Assembly: GCA_029891385.1 (NCBI GenBank)
Contig: JAIWQS010000233.1
Location: 1 to 64,000, forward strand
Length of the DNA: 64,000 bases
Source: Erythroxylum novogranatense
Taxonomy: Eukaryota > Streptophyta > Magnoliopsida > Malpighiales > Erythroxylaceae
Direction: 5' to 3'
The position numbers and the translations under genes were made by a program. This document shows, piece after piece, positions 1-12,311 of this stretch; within the stretch, counting starts at the first letter, position 1; each line of letters starts with the position of its first letter. The notes below the pieces were generated by a model that was not told the DNA's origin, did not search any database, and worked only from the letters and a program-made list of their open reading frames with translations.

Positions 1-2165
1 CCCCAACAACTTCCATGAACAAGCAAAAATCAAATTCTATTTCTAAACAAGTCAATTTATTCATTCAATGTTACTGTTCCTGAAATCCTCCAATTTGGGC
101 AGTAACCTTATAACAAGTATAACTTCCTGTACACAAGTCAATAAAATCAGAACTTTATATCCCTGTAAAGATAACATCTCAAACTTCATTTTTTATGAAG
201 CACTCATCATCCAATTCGATCTCTAACAATTTCAAAACTGTTATGGAAGTTTCTGTTATGATCAGCCATTCACATCCTAATGCAGGATCAATTTTGCAAA
301 ATCATAACTCCCAATTCTGACTTCTAAAATTTACACACCATATATAAATTTCAAGGTAATCTCTTCCTATACAATTATTCATAAGCTCACTCACACCAAT
401 TCAGTTGAAAAAAATTACTAAAATTGCTCCCAAACAGAAAGCTCACAAAATCAACACTCTGACTAGTTTTCATCAACATGCCCAAAACCAGTCCATAGAA
501 AACAGTTCATATATCTTAATATACACCTATAAAAATAGCAAGACCAGTGGAAATGGAAATATAATTCAATATACTACAACTTCCATGAAGACCATTTTCC
601 TTATTCCATCTCAATTAATTCATAAAATCAACAAAACTCAGATGTCATGGTTGCGGTTACTGTTCACAGGCAATGGAACAGGAACTTTCCCATTCAAAAT
701 TCATCCTTCTATCATTGAAATTCAACAACACCTATTTCACACTAAATTGAAGCCAACATTCCAAAGTTTCAGTAGCCACTAACCTTACCTCATTTTCATT
801 TCTACACAATAAGTTATGAATAAAACAGTAACATCAATTAAAATTCCAATTTTCCAGATTTAAGGTTAACCTTAGTTCAACCACTTCAATGCCTTTTCAC
901 ATCACTAGACATCAAAATAAATACAAATTAAATATTACTCCAGTCATACATATACTAGGGTTAATACTGAAAATTTACAGCATTTAATTCCTCAATTCGA
1001 ATACTCAAATAATTATCCTTATTCAATTCAAAATCACACTATATCATTAATTTTAATGCATCTTCACCTAGCCTCATACCCTTTCTTCAAATCACAATAA
1101 TCATCACTTTAATGTCTACATGAACCTAATACATGCTTTAAACCCTTTTATTAACTACCCCATACTATCATGGCATTTATTTCCATGTAAAAACAACATT
1201 GAAAACTCAAACCTTAAATAACAACTTACCAAATCAAAACCTCCTTCAAACCTTCAACAACCACTTTTCAACCTTTACTCCCAAGATACCAACCTTCTAT
1301 CCTTCACAAGCATGAACCAAATTCATCCTCTACTTTGATGAGATCAAGAGATGGTATCTTGAAGTTGTAAAGAAAGATGAGGAAGGAGAGCCAATTTTCG
1401 ATGGTTTTAAAGAAGAGTCTTGAGTTTGTGTTTTCGGATGGCTTAACAAAGCCTTAAGAAATTCTCCTTTCCTTTAAACACTTGCATAACCGAGAAAGAG
1501 TGATGAAGGAGCATTAAATGTAACACTTTTAAATGGCAAATTGTAATTGGTACACAATTCATAGAAAAGTCAAAATACATTTGTTTAATCCAAATACAAA
1601 ATTTTACTCCATTTCACTCCAATGGCCCTACTTTCGGTCCCAAAATAAAATACCCAATATTACAGTACCGGTGGGTAGCGATTTTGCTATCGAGAATCGT
1701 AGGTTCGCCAATTGGTGATTTATCGGTCCGAGAATTTCCCAATTATTTTACGAGAATTAATGAAATTCCTAAAATTATAAAGCAGTAACGATTGCACTCA
1801 AATAATTTTTCAATCACGAAAATCACCTTTTCTACCCCAAAACAAGTTTAGGCCGGTTATCGGCGATTTTGCGGTCGGAATTTTCTCGGAAAATTCAGAA
1901 AAATTCTATAAATCCCAAAAATGTAAAACGCTTAATAGCGCTTTTCGAACAATTTTTCAAATCCCATAACCACGTTAATCACAATAAAATACCGTTAGGC
2001 CCAATTCACCGGGAATGTCATGAATGCATTTACCGTAATTCCATGTACACAATTGATACTGTGTATCAATCCTATTATGCATGAACAGTTCTAATTACTC
2101 CTTATCAATCTCATCCTATGCCAATTTTACTATTTTACCCTTTCAAGAGGGGGTGGGATGTTACA
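1..2165 (-). mobile_element. Tekay-type LTR, U3 end; remainder lies left of the window
   Basis: The right edge reads GGGATGTTACA, the reverse complement of the TGTAACATCCC start of the two LTRs at 22493-26414 and 30976-34883. Text from about position 10 to 2165 follows the same order as 24350-26414 but is clearly more diverged, so this is an older or sister-family copy on the minus strand. Only the U3 and promoter-proximal part is inside the window, so I cannot tell a solo LTR from one arm of an element. The short open frames at 405-782, 1533-1718 and 1869-2084 match nothing and lie in LTR sequence. Confidence 0.75.
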
Positions 2166-2332
2166 GACTGATTGTAAATTATTACTGGATGACTGTAATA
2201 ACTGAAATTGGTTTATATTGAACACGGGTTTTATTTACTTACTGTGTTTGCCGCGCTAACGTTGAATTAATGACTCCAAAAAGAAAAAAAATGTGTGTAC
2301 TGAGTTTTAAATCGACTGATGTAGTACGCCAC
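2166..2332 (+). mobile_element. 3' part of an old plus-strand Tekay-type LTR, piece 1
   Basis: The text resembles 45190-45350, the last few hundred bases of the plus-strand LTR ending at 48520: both have ACTGAAATTG, an AAAAAGAAAAA run and CTGAGTTTT in the same order. It is interrupted at 2333 by the Athila element and resumes at 13813. It abuts the minus-strand LTR at 2165, which probably inserted into it. Confidence 0.6.
2328..2332. repeat. Target-site duplication GCCAC, left copy
   Basis: These five bases immediately precede the LTR start and recur at 13813-13817 immediately after the other LTR. Confidence 0.93.
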
Positions 2333-3831
2333 TGATTGGACCAAATTTATACTATAAATTAGGCCCGTTTTCTTTAGTAATTATGCATCTGTTGACTCCT
2401 GATTTATGAATTTTATGTTTATTTTGGTCCCGCACATTGAGTTTTGATAAATTGCACATTGTCAGTATTTTGTTGTCATTTGTCATTAATTCTGCATAAT
2501 CTTTATTGGGACAATTGATACTACAAATGGGTTGTATTTTGTAGGACCAAAGTAGTCAACAATTAAGAAGTCAACACGCCATGAGTTATTGGGACGAATC
2601 GAGACTCTCCATTCGCATGGCTAATTAATGGTGTTTAATTCATTATTTGTGACGAGTGACCAAATTCATTCGCCATGACGAACTACGATCATTCGCCATG
2701 GCGAATGTTGGGTGACCAGACCAAAATGGCAAAAGTATCCTTTGTTTCGACCTACCCATACGATTCCTATAAAACCTTACCATTTAGGGCAAATGAGAAG
2801 CGGCCTTCTGATGTTTCTTCTTCGTCTTCTCCATTTTTAGTTCTTCGTTCACTATTTTCTCTGTTTGTTTCCTTTTTCTTCTCTGTTTTAGTTTTGATAG
2901 TTTTATATTGTGTTTGTTTGAGTTCGATCATGAGCGGCGTTCACCGCCTTCATCTTTTCATCTCCGGCATTCCACGTTCATTGTCTTCATCTTCCGGTTA
3001 AATAAATCGATCATGACTATCGGTGATTCTCCAAAGATGATGGAGTCATCCGAGTCATGGCGGCTAAACTCTTAGTCTCCGGAAATGTAAGAGAGGTCCG
3101 AGTTCTTGAGCTTGAGGGTAATCAACTTTGTTTTAGATTTGGTTATGAACTTGTAACGATCCGAGTTGGTATTATTACGATGTATAACCGATTGAGTCTT
3201 GCTATAGTTTAGTAGGACGTTAAACTTTGATTTGTGTTAATGTTTGATTATTGTTGAATGTTGTTTTAAATACATGGAGTTCATGTATATCGGTTGGATG
3301 ATTGCATCAATTAATTTAATCGCCTAGTTGTGTTTGATTAAGTTGGTTGTATTTTATTCAAATGATTTGTTGCATTAATCATTCATAGCATACACTAAGG
3401 GGTTTTAACAAGTTTTAATTAATCGAGTTGATTAATTAATTCTTGGACTTAACGAGTTGTTAAGGTTTATTTTGAAACTTAGTGGATTTCAAACCCGATA
3501 TTATTTTGAGCGATGATGACCCGAGCTACATTTTCGGAGAGTTTTTATTAATTGTTTTCGGTCCATTTAATTTCAATTGCCTTATCTTTTCAAAATCCTA
3601 AAAATATTTATCTTTGCTTTGGTCTAGTTTAATTTTAGATTAATCACTCAAAACCCCTTTTATTGCTTTAATTGCATGCATCATTCAAACATTAGGCTAG
3701 TCTAGGATCGATTGATGCATTGGTTCCTTGAGAGTCGACCCGAGGTTGCATCTGTATTGCAATCCTTGGTATAAATTTAATTTGACGGTTTCGAGGATCG
3801 ATTTTAATATTGAGCGATAAACCGCCGATCA
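2333..3831 (+). repeat. Athila 5' LTR
   Basis: This 1499-bp LTR is nearly identical to 12312-13812. Differences between the two are concentrated in CG-bearing words, for example CATTCGCATGG against CATTCGCCGCGG. A TATA box (TATAAAA at 2768-2774) sits about 435 bp in, followed by a T/C-rich leader. The 108-residue open frame at 2675-3001 lies in this leader and is not kept intact in the other LTR, so I do not call it a gene. Confidence 0.95.
2768..2774 (+). promoter_or_regulatory. TATA box of Athila 5' LTR
   Basis: TATAAAA follows CGATTCC and precedes a pyrimidine-rich stretch suited to a transcription start. The same box is at 12747-12753 in the 3' LTR. Confidence 0.6.
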
Positions 3832-3836
3832 AATTT

Positions 3837-3848
3837 TGGCGCCGTTCT
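3837..3848 (+). other. Athila primer-binding site (tRNA-Asp type)
   Basis: TGGCGCCGTTCT begins five bases after the LTR. The TGGCGCCGTTG core is the usual tRNA-Asp-type site of the Athila and Tat lineages. The downstream part is degraded. Confidence 0.85.
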
Positions 3849-4549
3849 TAGGGAATCAAATTAATTGGTTCTCTAGGTTGCCGTGTGTTTGTTTTGATTT
3901 TAATTTTGTTTGCATTTTGTTTGCATTGCATAATTTCATTTAATTTACTCTACTTAAGTGTTTTAGTGTTAATCCTGTTTGTTATTTCATTACGCTTTGT
4001 TTTAAGTGTTTATTCGATTGTTCTTGTTTATTGTGCGTAATTTTAAGTTAATTACATTTGCCTTGCTTGTGCATGCTTCTTGGGCGTGACGAGTTCCTCA
4101 TTAAATCACAATGAGTTCATCCGTCATTGCTGCGAGTTTATATTCGCCGCGAACATTCTGATTTATTGATTCGCGCAATGAAGTTCTTACGTCGCCGCGA
4201 ACTTGAGTGAATGAAGCCTTGCTATCCGTTGTCGTTTAGTGAGCTATCTTAGGTGAACTTCTCTTGTGCATGCCCGTAGACTTAGGCTAGTTCATTTTCA
4301 ACCTGAAATTGGCGACACCTTAGACAACTTAGGAAGAACAAGAGAGAGCAAGAAAGACTTAGAACACTAGATCGATTAGAATCGAGATGGTGAACAACAA
4401 GAATATCGGTCAACCACCCGAGATGGAGATCACGGTCTTAGCGGTGACGAGGCAGCGTAGATGACAACAATGCGAACATCGGGCGTAGGACCATCAGAAG
4501 CTACAACCTCGGACGTACACTACGATCCTTTCTTCTTTTGCCTAACCCG
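3849..4549 (+). other. Athila 5' untranslated leader
   Basis: This is about 700 bp without a recognisable coding frame between the primer site and gag. It includes T-rich text and, at about 4085-4205, several short CG-rich words such as GCCGCGAAC and CGTGACGAG, of the same kind as the palindromic tract in the LTR. Confidence 0.6.
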
Positions 4550-5202
4550 ATGTAAATTTGAAGTCAAAGGTTTATTGATTAACTCTCTCCCAAATTTCAC
4601 GGTTTAACGGAGAGGACCCTACATGCATCTTGAGGCCCTCACCATGATCTCGCCGAGTATGAAGCACTGTAGGAGCACATCTGGACCAGGTGCTGTGGAA
4701 AGTCTTCCATTTGTCGTTAGAAGGAAAGGCCCGGGAGTGGTACATGAGCCTCCCAAGGCATGTTGCGAATGCCTATCACAGTTGGGCCAACTTACGGAAA
4801 GCTTTTCTGGAAAAGTATTTTCCAGCTTCTAGGACGTCGTCGATGAGAAAGGAGATATATTCTGCCAAACAAGATTATGACGAGTCCCTGTATGATTTTT
4901 GGAACAGATTTCAAGATCTGTTGTCTCGGTGCCCCCATCATCAGATCCCTGATGAACAACTGGTTCAATATTTTTATGATGGGGTGAAGAATCAAGAGAA
5001 AGGGATGTTGGATGCTGCGTCGGGAGGTTCATTGATTGACCTCACCGCGCCAGAAGCTTGGGCCCTAATTAAGAGAATGGCCCTGAATCATCAACAGTAT
5101 AGTGTTCGTGATTCCAGGAGCGTTAATGAAGTAGGAGCCATGTCGGCTCAAACTAAGAGGATGGAGCACGGAATCAAGGTGGATTCCACGAGCATAGGAT
5201 AA
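4550..5202 (+). pseudogene. gag: Athila gag, capsid region (frameshifted)
   Basis: The best frame runs 4690-5202 (170 residues) and contains the retrotransposon gag signature: hydrophobic residues then AREWYMSLP, SWANLRKAFLEKYFP, and a downstream YDESLYDFWNRFQDLL stretch. These are the landmarks of the plant retrotransposon gag domain that builds the virus-like particle. The N-terminal part continues in another frame from about 4550 (FEVKGLLINSLPNF visible), so at least one frameshift separates it. There is no intact start. Confidence 0.9.
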
Positions 5203-6282
5203 CTTCACGATTATCCTCGATCACTGGTGAGCTTAAGAATTTGAATGTGCATCGCCCATCACCTTCCTTGAATTAGTCACACCTAGTTGCGAATCTTGTG
5301 GCTCGATGATGCACATTTCAAGTGTTTGTCTGGCAGATATGAAGAAGTCTCAGCAATGTATCAAGGTAGACAGGATCGAAAATGGGACCGTATTCCAACA
5401 CATATAATGAGGATGGAGATCCCACCCAAATTTTAGTTGGAGGAATAACGCGGAAAGAGCACCCAACCGCTTTCGGTGAGGGAGTGGAGTGGACAATCTA
5501 CAAACCGGTTCGGGATCAACAAGCGTTGACGAAGGCAACAACCACCGCCACCCAAGGAGGACACCAACCAAGCTGCTGCATGGTATGATGGCGTTGATGA
5601 AGAGGAGCGAACTTCACGCAAATCAATTCAACGCCATCGCAAACCTCATCCAACAGGACTCACTAAGAATGCTGCCCGCTTTAATGCCTTGGAGAAGCGC
5701 ATGGATCAATGGGAAACCAAGGTGAGAACTTGAACTCATATGTCACTCAATTGTCTAATAATTTGGTGACAACCAAGCTAAAGTGGCGAGACCATTCCCT
5801 CCAACACGGTGATTAACCCGAAGAGTTTAAATGCAATTGAGTTGAGGTGGAAAGAAAGTGCATTTCAACATTCACGAAGAAGAAGAATGCAGGAAATTGA
5901 GGTTGAAGAAGCGCCTCAAGTGAGAGAGAAGCGGTCGTGCGATCGAGAGTGATCATGAAGCGGAATTGTTGAGAAATAAGAAGCAATCACCAATTGAGGA
6001 TAAAGAGCAATCATCGAGCATATTAGGAAGAAGAAGCGTAAGGATAAATCGAGCAAAATGACCCCGCCGATGAAGGAAGTCAACAAGGGACCTCCTTTTC
6101 GAACTCATATCGATGAGCAAGAAGGTCAATGAGCTAAAACATGAAAAGGAAATTATTGACTGTTTGAGAAGGTTGAAGTCAACGTGCCCTGCTGGATTTG
6201 ATTAAAAAATGCCGCCTATGCTAAGTATCTGAAGGACACATGCACCAACAAGCGTAAATTTAGGCCCAACGAGCGTGTCCAA
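5203..6282 (+). pseudogene. Athila gag C-terminal part and gag-protease linker, degraded
   Basis: Remnants seen in shifting frames include a cysteine/histidine patch near 5290-5330 where a zinc knuckle is expected, and the Athila landmark GPYSNTYN followed by a HPNF-like stretch at about 5385-5440. Further on, frames at 5489-5725 show the ELHANQFNAIANL heptad-like region. Several indels prevent a continuous reading frame. Confidence 0.7.
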
Positions 6283-6654
6283 GTGAGCTCAAATGTGTCG
6301 GCTTTATTTAAGCCCCAAATCCGGTCAAGTGCAAGACCGAGGCTCATTTACCATTCCTTGTGTTATAGGAAAGGTAACAATTGGGAGAGCATTATTGGAT
6401 TTGGGGCGGCGATTAATGTTATGCCGAAATCATTTATGAGGTCCTCGGGTGAAGAGCATAAAGCCTACATCGAAGAGTGTTGCAATTGGCGGCGGATCCT
6501 TGGACATCCTGTGGGCATTATTGAGGATATCTTGGTCCAAGTCAAAGGATTAGTGTTTCCTGCAGATTTCTACGTTCTAGATATGTCTTACGAAGTTATG
6601 CGGGACACTTCCTTGATCCTCGGACGACCCTTCCTTCGATTGCAAGTACTATGA
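6283..6654 (+). pseudogene. Athila aspartic protease (frameshift at the active site)
   Basis: The 123-residue frame ends with the hallmark PVGIIEDILVQVKGLVFPAD (from about 6508) and then ILGRPFLR, the retropepsin flap-to-C-terminal region of Athila. The catalytic Asp-Leu-Gly is present in the DNA at about 6395-6405, but in the neighbouring frame. The open frame reads Gly-Phe-Gly before AAINVMP, consistent with loss of one G from a G run. The enzyme would mature gag-pol; this copy is inactive as read. Confidence 0.88.
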
Positions 6655-7249
6655 TTAATATGAAGGAAGGAGATCACCATGGAAGTTGGTGATCAACAAG
6701 TTAGCTTCAACATGTATGAAGCTATGAAGCATCCTCATGAAGATTATTCCCTCTTGGGTGTTAACATGCTTAGCGTTCTTTCTACTCAATCAAACTATGA
6801 TAAGGATCGCACGATAAGTCATCTAATCTTGAATTGTGTTCGCCTCGGCCCGAGGAATTCTTGATTGATCCTTTCAATTGTCGAGAAAAATGCGAAACCT
6901 TTTTCCTTGAGCTTCCTAAGTTGGTCCTTCCATTTTACAACCCCGAGTTAGAACTAAAGCCCTTACCTCACTCATTGAAATACGCTTTTCTAGAGTCAAT
7001 AATAAATTACCGGTCATAATTGCAAATTCTTTATCCGAGCTTGAAGAAAAGCAACTTTTGAAAGTGTTGATGAGCATAAGCACTTAATAGGGTGGTCATT
7101 AGCGAGACATACAGGATTAGCCGGCCCTTTGCACTCATAGGATATTGTTGAATGAGGGTTCCAAGGCAAGAAGGCAACCCCGTGAAGATTAAACCGCTAA
7201 TCTGGATGTAGTAAAAAGGAAATCACAAAGTGTTAAGTCTTTGGGATTA
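6655..7249 (+). pseudogene. Athila pol, protease-RT connecting region
   Basis: Short frames at 6679-6864 and 6834-7019 carry Athila landmarks: VSFNMYEAMKHP near the start, and ELELKPLPHSLKYAFLE shortly before the reverse transcriptase. They overlap in different frames, so an indel separates them near 6840. Confidence 0.75.
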
Positions 7250-7980
7250 TTTATCCGATCTCTGACGGTGAATGGGTCACCCCATTCATGTGGTTCGAAA
7301 AAAGTGGGATCCTTGTGGTGAAAATGAGAGGATGAACTCATCCCTACTAGAGTGCAAAATTAAATGGCGAGTTTGTATTGACTATCGCAAATTAAATGGC
7401 GCCACTCGAAAGGATCACTTTCCTTGCCATTCATCGACCGGATGCTAGAAAGGTTAAGCCGGAAATCGCGTTCTTGTTTCTTATATGGTTTCTCGGGGTA
7501 CTTCAAGTACCCATTGCGCCGAGGACCAAGATAAGACCACATTTACTTGTCCCTTGGCACCTTGCGTGATCGCAGATGCCTTTTGGTTTATGTAATGCCC
7601 CGGTACCTTCCGGTGATGTGTGATGGTCATCTTACGTGATTTTTGGAAGAAAGTATGGAAGTCTTCATGGAAGATTTCACAGTTCACGGCGATTCATTCA
7701 ATTCTGTCTCTTTAACGACTAAAGTTCTTAAGAGATGCATCGAGAAGAACTTGATCCTTAACTTTGAAAATGCCATTTTATGGTAAATGAGGGTATTGTG
7801 CTCGGACATTTGATTTCAAAGAAAGGAATTGAAGTCGACAAAGCTAAAATCGAAGTCATATCTTCCTGCCTTATCCTACTGCGTCAGAGATATCGAAGTC
7901 GTTCCTAGGTCATCTTGAGGATTTCTGAAGCGATTTATTAAGGATTTTAGCAAAATCACCCTTCCTCTTTCAAAACTTTT
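7250..7980 (+). pseudogene. Athila reverse transcriptase, multiply frameshifted
   Basis: Landmarks appear across frames: ISDGEWVTPF at about 7260, KFKWRVCIDYRK-like text at 7360-7395, a DHFP stretch near 7410, and the catalytic box at 7661-7690, which reads VFMEDFTVHGD. The family has two adjacent aspartates there, so the first is Glu in this copy, a likely inactivating change. NEGIVLGHLISKKGIEVDKA follows from about 7787. No frame exceeds 70 residues on the plus strand here. Confidence 0.9.
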
Positions 7981-8640
7981 GCAAAAGATGAGAAATTTGA
8001 GTTTGATGCTTCATGTAAAAAGGCTTTTGATACACTTAAAGTTAAACTTATTTCCCTCCTATTACAGTTGCCCTGTTTGGCATCGCCTTTTGAACTTTAG
8101 TGTGATGCTTCCAATTATCTTTGTGGGAGCCATGTTAGGACAACATGAGGAGAAGTTAGCTCGAGTTATTGCATCGCCTCCGAACTTTAGATCCGATTTT
8201 AAGCCAATTACACCACAACCTGAAAAGAACTCTTTGCAATAATCTTCGCATTAGAAAAATTCGGCGAGATTTGCTCGATTCCCATGTCATCATTTTCACC
8301 GATCTTTGTTTGTTAAGTACCTCTTAACGAAGCCACAATCGAAACCAGTTGATCCGTTGGACTTTGCTTCTTCAAGAGTTTGATATTGAGATTAAAGATC
8401 GGTGGTGCCGCAAACCAAGTAGTGACCATCCGAGTAGACTACCACAAAATACTAAAGGGTGGACTCTTCCGATCGACTTGTGATTCTTTTAGGACTACAT
8501 CACGTGTGCATGATTCTCGAGGAGCCTTGGTATGCGCATATTGTCAATTACTTAATGACAAATTTAACTCTGTCTGTATGACTCGAGGCGTGCTCGAAAT
8601 TGAAGAGTGAAGCTCGGCATTACATTTGGGACGAGCCTTA
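7980..8640 (+). pseudogene. Athila RNase H region, degraded
   Basis: Text continuing from RT includes EFDASCKKAFDTLK-type sequence at about 7996-8035, in the position of the RT thumb and connection. Later comes a LARVIAS stretch and, at 8225-8300, an ALEKF...HVIIFTD-like order across frames. The catalytic residues cannot be placed with certainty because of indels. Confidence 0.65.
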
Positions 8641-9760
8641 CCTTTGGAAGATATCACGATGACCAAGTGATTAGTCGATGTGTCGCGATGAAGAATTCAA
8701 TGACATACTATCGACTTGCCACTCCATGGTTTGTGGGGACATTTCGGTCTAGAAGAACAACTAGAAAAGTTTTGGATTGAGATTCTTACGGCCTACAATT
8801 TTTGGGACTCTTTCCATTTTTGCCTAGCGTGCGACAAGTGTCAACGTTTCGGAGGGTTAGGGAAGCGCCATGAGATGCCGCAACAACCAATGATGTTCTG
8901 CGAAATTTTTGATGTTTGGGGTATCGACTTCATGGGGCCGTTTCCCCCATCGTTCGGGTTCGTGTATATTCTCTTAGGGGTAGACTATGTTTGAAATGGA
9001 TCGAGGCTATTCCCACTTAGACAAGATGGCCTTGACGATCACGAAATTCCTCAAATCAATATTTTACATCGGTTTGGAATTCCCAAGCGGTGGTGAGTGA
9101 TCGTGGAACCCATTTTGCAACCGGATTATTACTAACTTGCTTTCCAAATTTGGAGTTACCCATAAGGTCTCTACCGCCTACCACCCACAAACTAATGGTC
9201 AAGCGAAGTTTCAAGCAGAGAGGTTAAGCACATTTTGGAAAGGATAGTCAATCCTCTAAAAGGATTGGAGTCTGCGTTTAGAGGAAGCAACGTGGGCGTG
9301 TCGCCCGCTTATAAATCCCCAATAGGAATGTCCCCATCTGGGTTGATTTATGGAAAGGCACATCATTTACCGTGGAGCTAGAGCATAAGGCCTATTAGGC
9401 GGTAAAACAATGCAACATGGATTTTGACCTATCGGGAATGGAAAGGAAACTCCATTTGCAAGAATTAGAGGGCTGCGACTTGAAGCATATGAGCACTCTC
9501 ACTCTACAAGGAAAAGGCAAAAGCGATACATGACAAGATGCTTCTCAGAAAGACTTTTAAGGAAGGCGACAAAGTGCTCTTGTATAAAGCCGCTTCACAT
9601 TCAAACTGGCAAATTCAATCATCGTTGGGAAGGACCTTATTTGGTAGTTAAAGTACATAATTTTGGTATGATAGAACTTTTGCGAGAACAAGCTGGCGCA
9701 TGATTTGGTCGATGGACATCTGCTCAAGCTCTATCATGGGACTCCTCGACCCTTGTAATT
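8640..9760 (+). pseudogene. Athila integrase, degraded
   Basis: The zinc-binding part ends with CDKCQRFGGLGKRHEMPQQP, and the catalytic core opens with FDVWGIDFMGPFPPSFG, in the 92-residue frame 8716-8994. The first catalytic Asp (GIDF) is present. After 8994 the reading continues in other frames: a WIEAIPT stretch near 9000, a SDRGTHF-like second-Asp region near 9100, and YHPQTNGQA-like text near 9180. The frame breaks repeatedly, so no integrase could be made from this copy. Confidence 0.9.
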
Positions 9761-12296
9761 ATCGAGTTACTTCTTTCCTCACTTGTTTATCTGTTATATG
9801 TCTCGCTTTTGTTGCCAATTTTATCATTGTGATTCATTGTTTAAATGTGGAGGAAAGACCCAATCAATAGACTTAGATGTAGTTAGGTAGGATTTTTTGT
9901 TCTATTACAAATAGTTTGAATCAAGTTTTCCCCTTTTGTCACTCTAGGATCTTTCTAGTTTGTTAAGGAATGATTAAATTGAAGTTATTGGTTAAAATGT
10001 GGGATATTTTGGGCTTTTCGCAATGAACCGCTGTTAGCGGCTAATATAGGGTTTTCTGTTTTTGTTCGCTTGTGACTAGCGATCGCTTCGTCATGGCGAA
10101 GACGGACATCTTACCCTCTAGACCGTTGGACATCTCTTTTGTCCGAGGCCCTTTTGGTCTTTTCTTCTCTCGCGCCCTTACATTTGCCTACAACCTTATT
10201 TCTTCTCCTTCTCCTCTTTCTCTTTCTCTCGCTTTCGGTCTCTTGTTTCTTGTTGCCTCTATCGAAGTTGTCTCCTTCCTCCGTAGACATCTCCTTCAAA
10301 GTCTCCCTCCTAATCGACTCTCGTAAGCCTCTTTTCTTTATTTCTCTCTTTGTTCACTTTCATTTTCATTGGTAATGTTTAGTTAGGGTATCGAAGCGTT
10401 GTTCGCTCCATGTGGATCAGAACCACCGTTAAATCATGACGAAGTTCATAATTCGCCGCAGCGATCCTTCTTGTTCGTCATGACGAAGTTCATAATCGCC
10501 ATGGCGATCCTTCTTGTTCGTCGCAACAAATGCCTGCGGACCTAATTGGGTGATTCAATGTGATTTTGCTCGTTAAATTTTGTTTACATTAATTGTAATT
10601 GCAGGACCATGTCTCACACTCACAATGCTAGCAGCAGCGAAACCTCCCCTCTTGCCCCTCTGCGGTTTCGTCTCGTGAATCTCCTCCTCCTGCGATTGCC
10701 CGGCTCCTCCGAGGTGACCACCTTGAGCGGAAATCCGTCGTCTTGAGACTCAGCTGGAGGCTGACCGTGAGACTTTCCGCTCCATCTGAACATGATTACC
10801 CTCATCTTTCGTTACCTGTTCCGCCTCCAGTCCATTGCTCCTAACCCTTTTCGTCTAGTTCCACCTCACCTCCTTTTTCGTGCTCCTCGTGCATTGTCCC
10901 TCCCGAACCGCCCGTCGAGGATGATCCTCTGTTTAGATTAACATGTTGTTTTTGTTTTTGCTGAATTCTCATTTCTTGATGTCTTTTGTTCTTGGATTCT
11001 TCATTTCGTCCACACTTTTGAGTTTAAGGATATATCCATATTTTGTTTTATCTGTTTTATGGTCTCCTCTATGCCCTACTATTTTAGCCATTGTGGACAA
11101 TGCCATGTTTAAGTGTGGGGAGCCATTCCTTTATATTTTGCATTATACACCTTTAGAACATTATGCATAATTTTGTGGCCATTGCTTAATCGATAAATTT
11201 GGTCCCCAAATCAAACAATTTCTGCACTTGTTCTTTTGTGCCTTGCATGCAAAGCATTTATAAGTTTCAACTTGATACTTGAGTTTTGTAAAATGCTCTC
11301 CATTCTTGACGATAATTAGATCGACAAAATTTTAACTTTTGAAGTTTTCAAAACTAAGTAAATGGGAGCATGCTAACAAGGTAGCATTTAAGTTTTAAGA
11401 CTTGAGATTGATCATTGAGACAAAACCTTGTTGGAAGGATATTCGAGCCAAATTTTTCTTCTATATTTTTGTGTGTGCATCTGCTTAGTCCATTCTTCTC
11501 TAGAACTTGTGTCAATTTTTACTCAAAGCTTGATGGACTAGATTTTGTGGATATGATAGGCGTTCTTTCTTTCAGCTCTTTCCCCAAACACCAACCCTTA
11601 AACACTTTTTCCTCTTGCTAGCCCCTTGAGCCTTTTGCTATGAGCATTTGCATACATTCTTAGATGATGTCGGTAGTCTGTGTTTGGTTTTTTTTTTAAA
11701 AAAAAGGGTATTGGAAAATGGAAAAGTGTTAGTCTTGTGTATCCCAAAAAGGGGTAATAATGTGTTGTATCCCAAAAAGGGATTAGCATCTCAAAATGAG
11801 ATAGCCACAATTAAAAAAAAAAAAAGTGTGTGTATTCAATTTATTTTAGTGTAGTGTTTTAGTTTTCTTTGTTGACATCGATTCCTCACTTTATCGCATG
11901 CTCATATTTTTCTTTCTTTCACATCATCCATTCATTTAGCCTTCCGCTCATTACAACCCTTAAAGACCTCTTGATCTTCAAATTGATAGTCCTTGTAGTG
12001 GAGAAATAAAATTGATACAAGCCTATGGTAGGAGATGTATTAAGTAGATTGAGAGAAAATATCCCTACTATACAAGTGAGTTGGCGTAAACACCATATCT
12101 GAGTGATTCTCTGTTGTTCAATCTCTTGTGCTTAAATTCTTTCAATGTTTGTTTTATTAGCACTCTTTCAATTTGTTGCGTTCGACTTACGATAAAGTGG
12201 ATTGAGTCAATTTTGGTTATTGTTTGAACATGGGCAGAATTTTCTTTTACTCTTGTACCTTTTGACTCTTATAAGCTTTGTTCAGAGTACAAAGGT
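9761..12296 (+). other. Athila 3' region, no recognisable env-like gene
   Basis: About 2.5 kb lies between integrase and the 3' LTR. Many Athila elements carry an env-like frame here. This copy has only short overlapping frames (10072-10326, 10139-10375, 10943-11170, 11415-11621) without a signal-peptide plus transmembrane pattern I would trust. It holds a CG-rich palindromic-word patch at 10430-10530, a purine-tract look-alike after pol (AAATGTGGAGGAAAG at 9844-9858), another (AAGTGTGGGGAG at 11110-11121), and A-rich and T-rich tracts at 11690-11825. Confidence 0.6.
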
Positions 12297-12311
12297 TTAA
12301 GTGTGGGGATT
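12297..12311 (+). other. Athila polypurine tract
   Basis: TTAAGTGTGGGGATT directly precedes the 3' LTR. It is the plus-strand primer for reverse transcription in this lineage. Confidence 0.85.

Noticed and set aside
2675..3001. 108-residue open frame in the Athila LTR, hydrophobic and serine-rich
   Set aside because: It falls in the T/C-rich LTR leader, is not kept intact in the other LTR (12792-13040 differs in frame and length) and resembles no protein.
10072..10375. Possible Athila env-like gene start
   Set aside because: Two overlapping frames of about 80 residues in C/T-rich text, without continuation or a clear signal peptide plus membrane segment.
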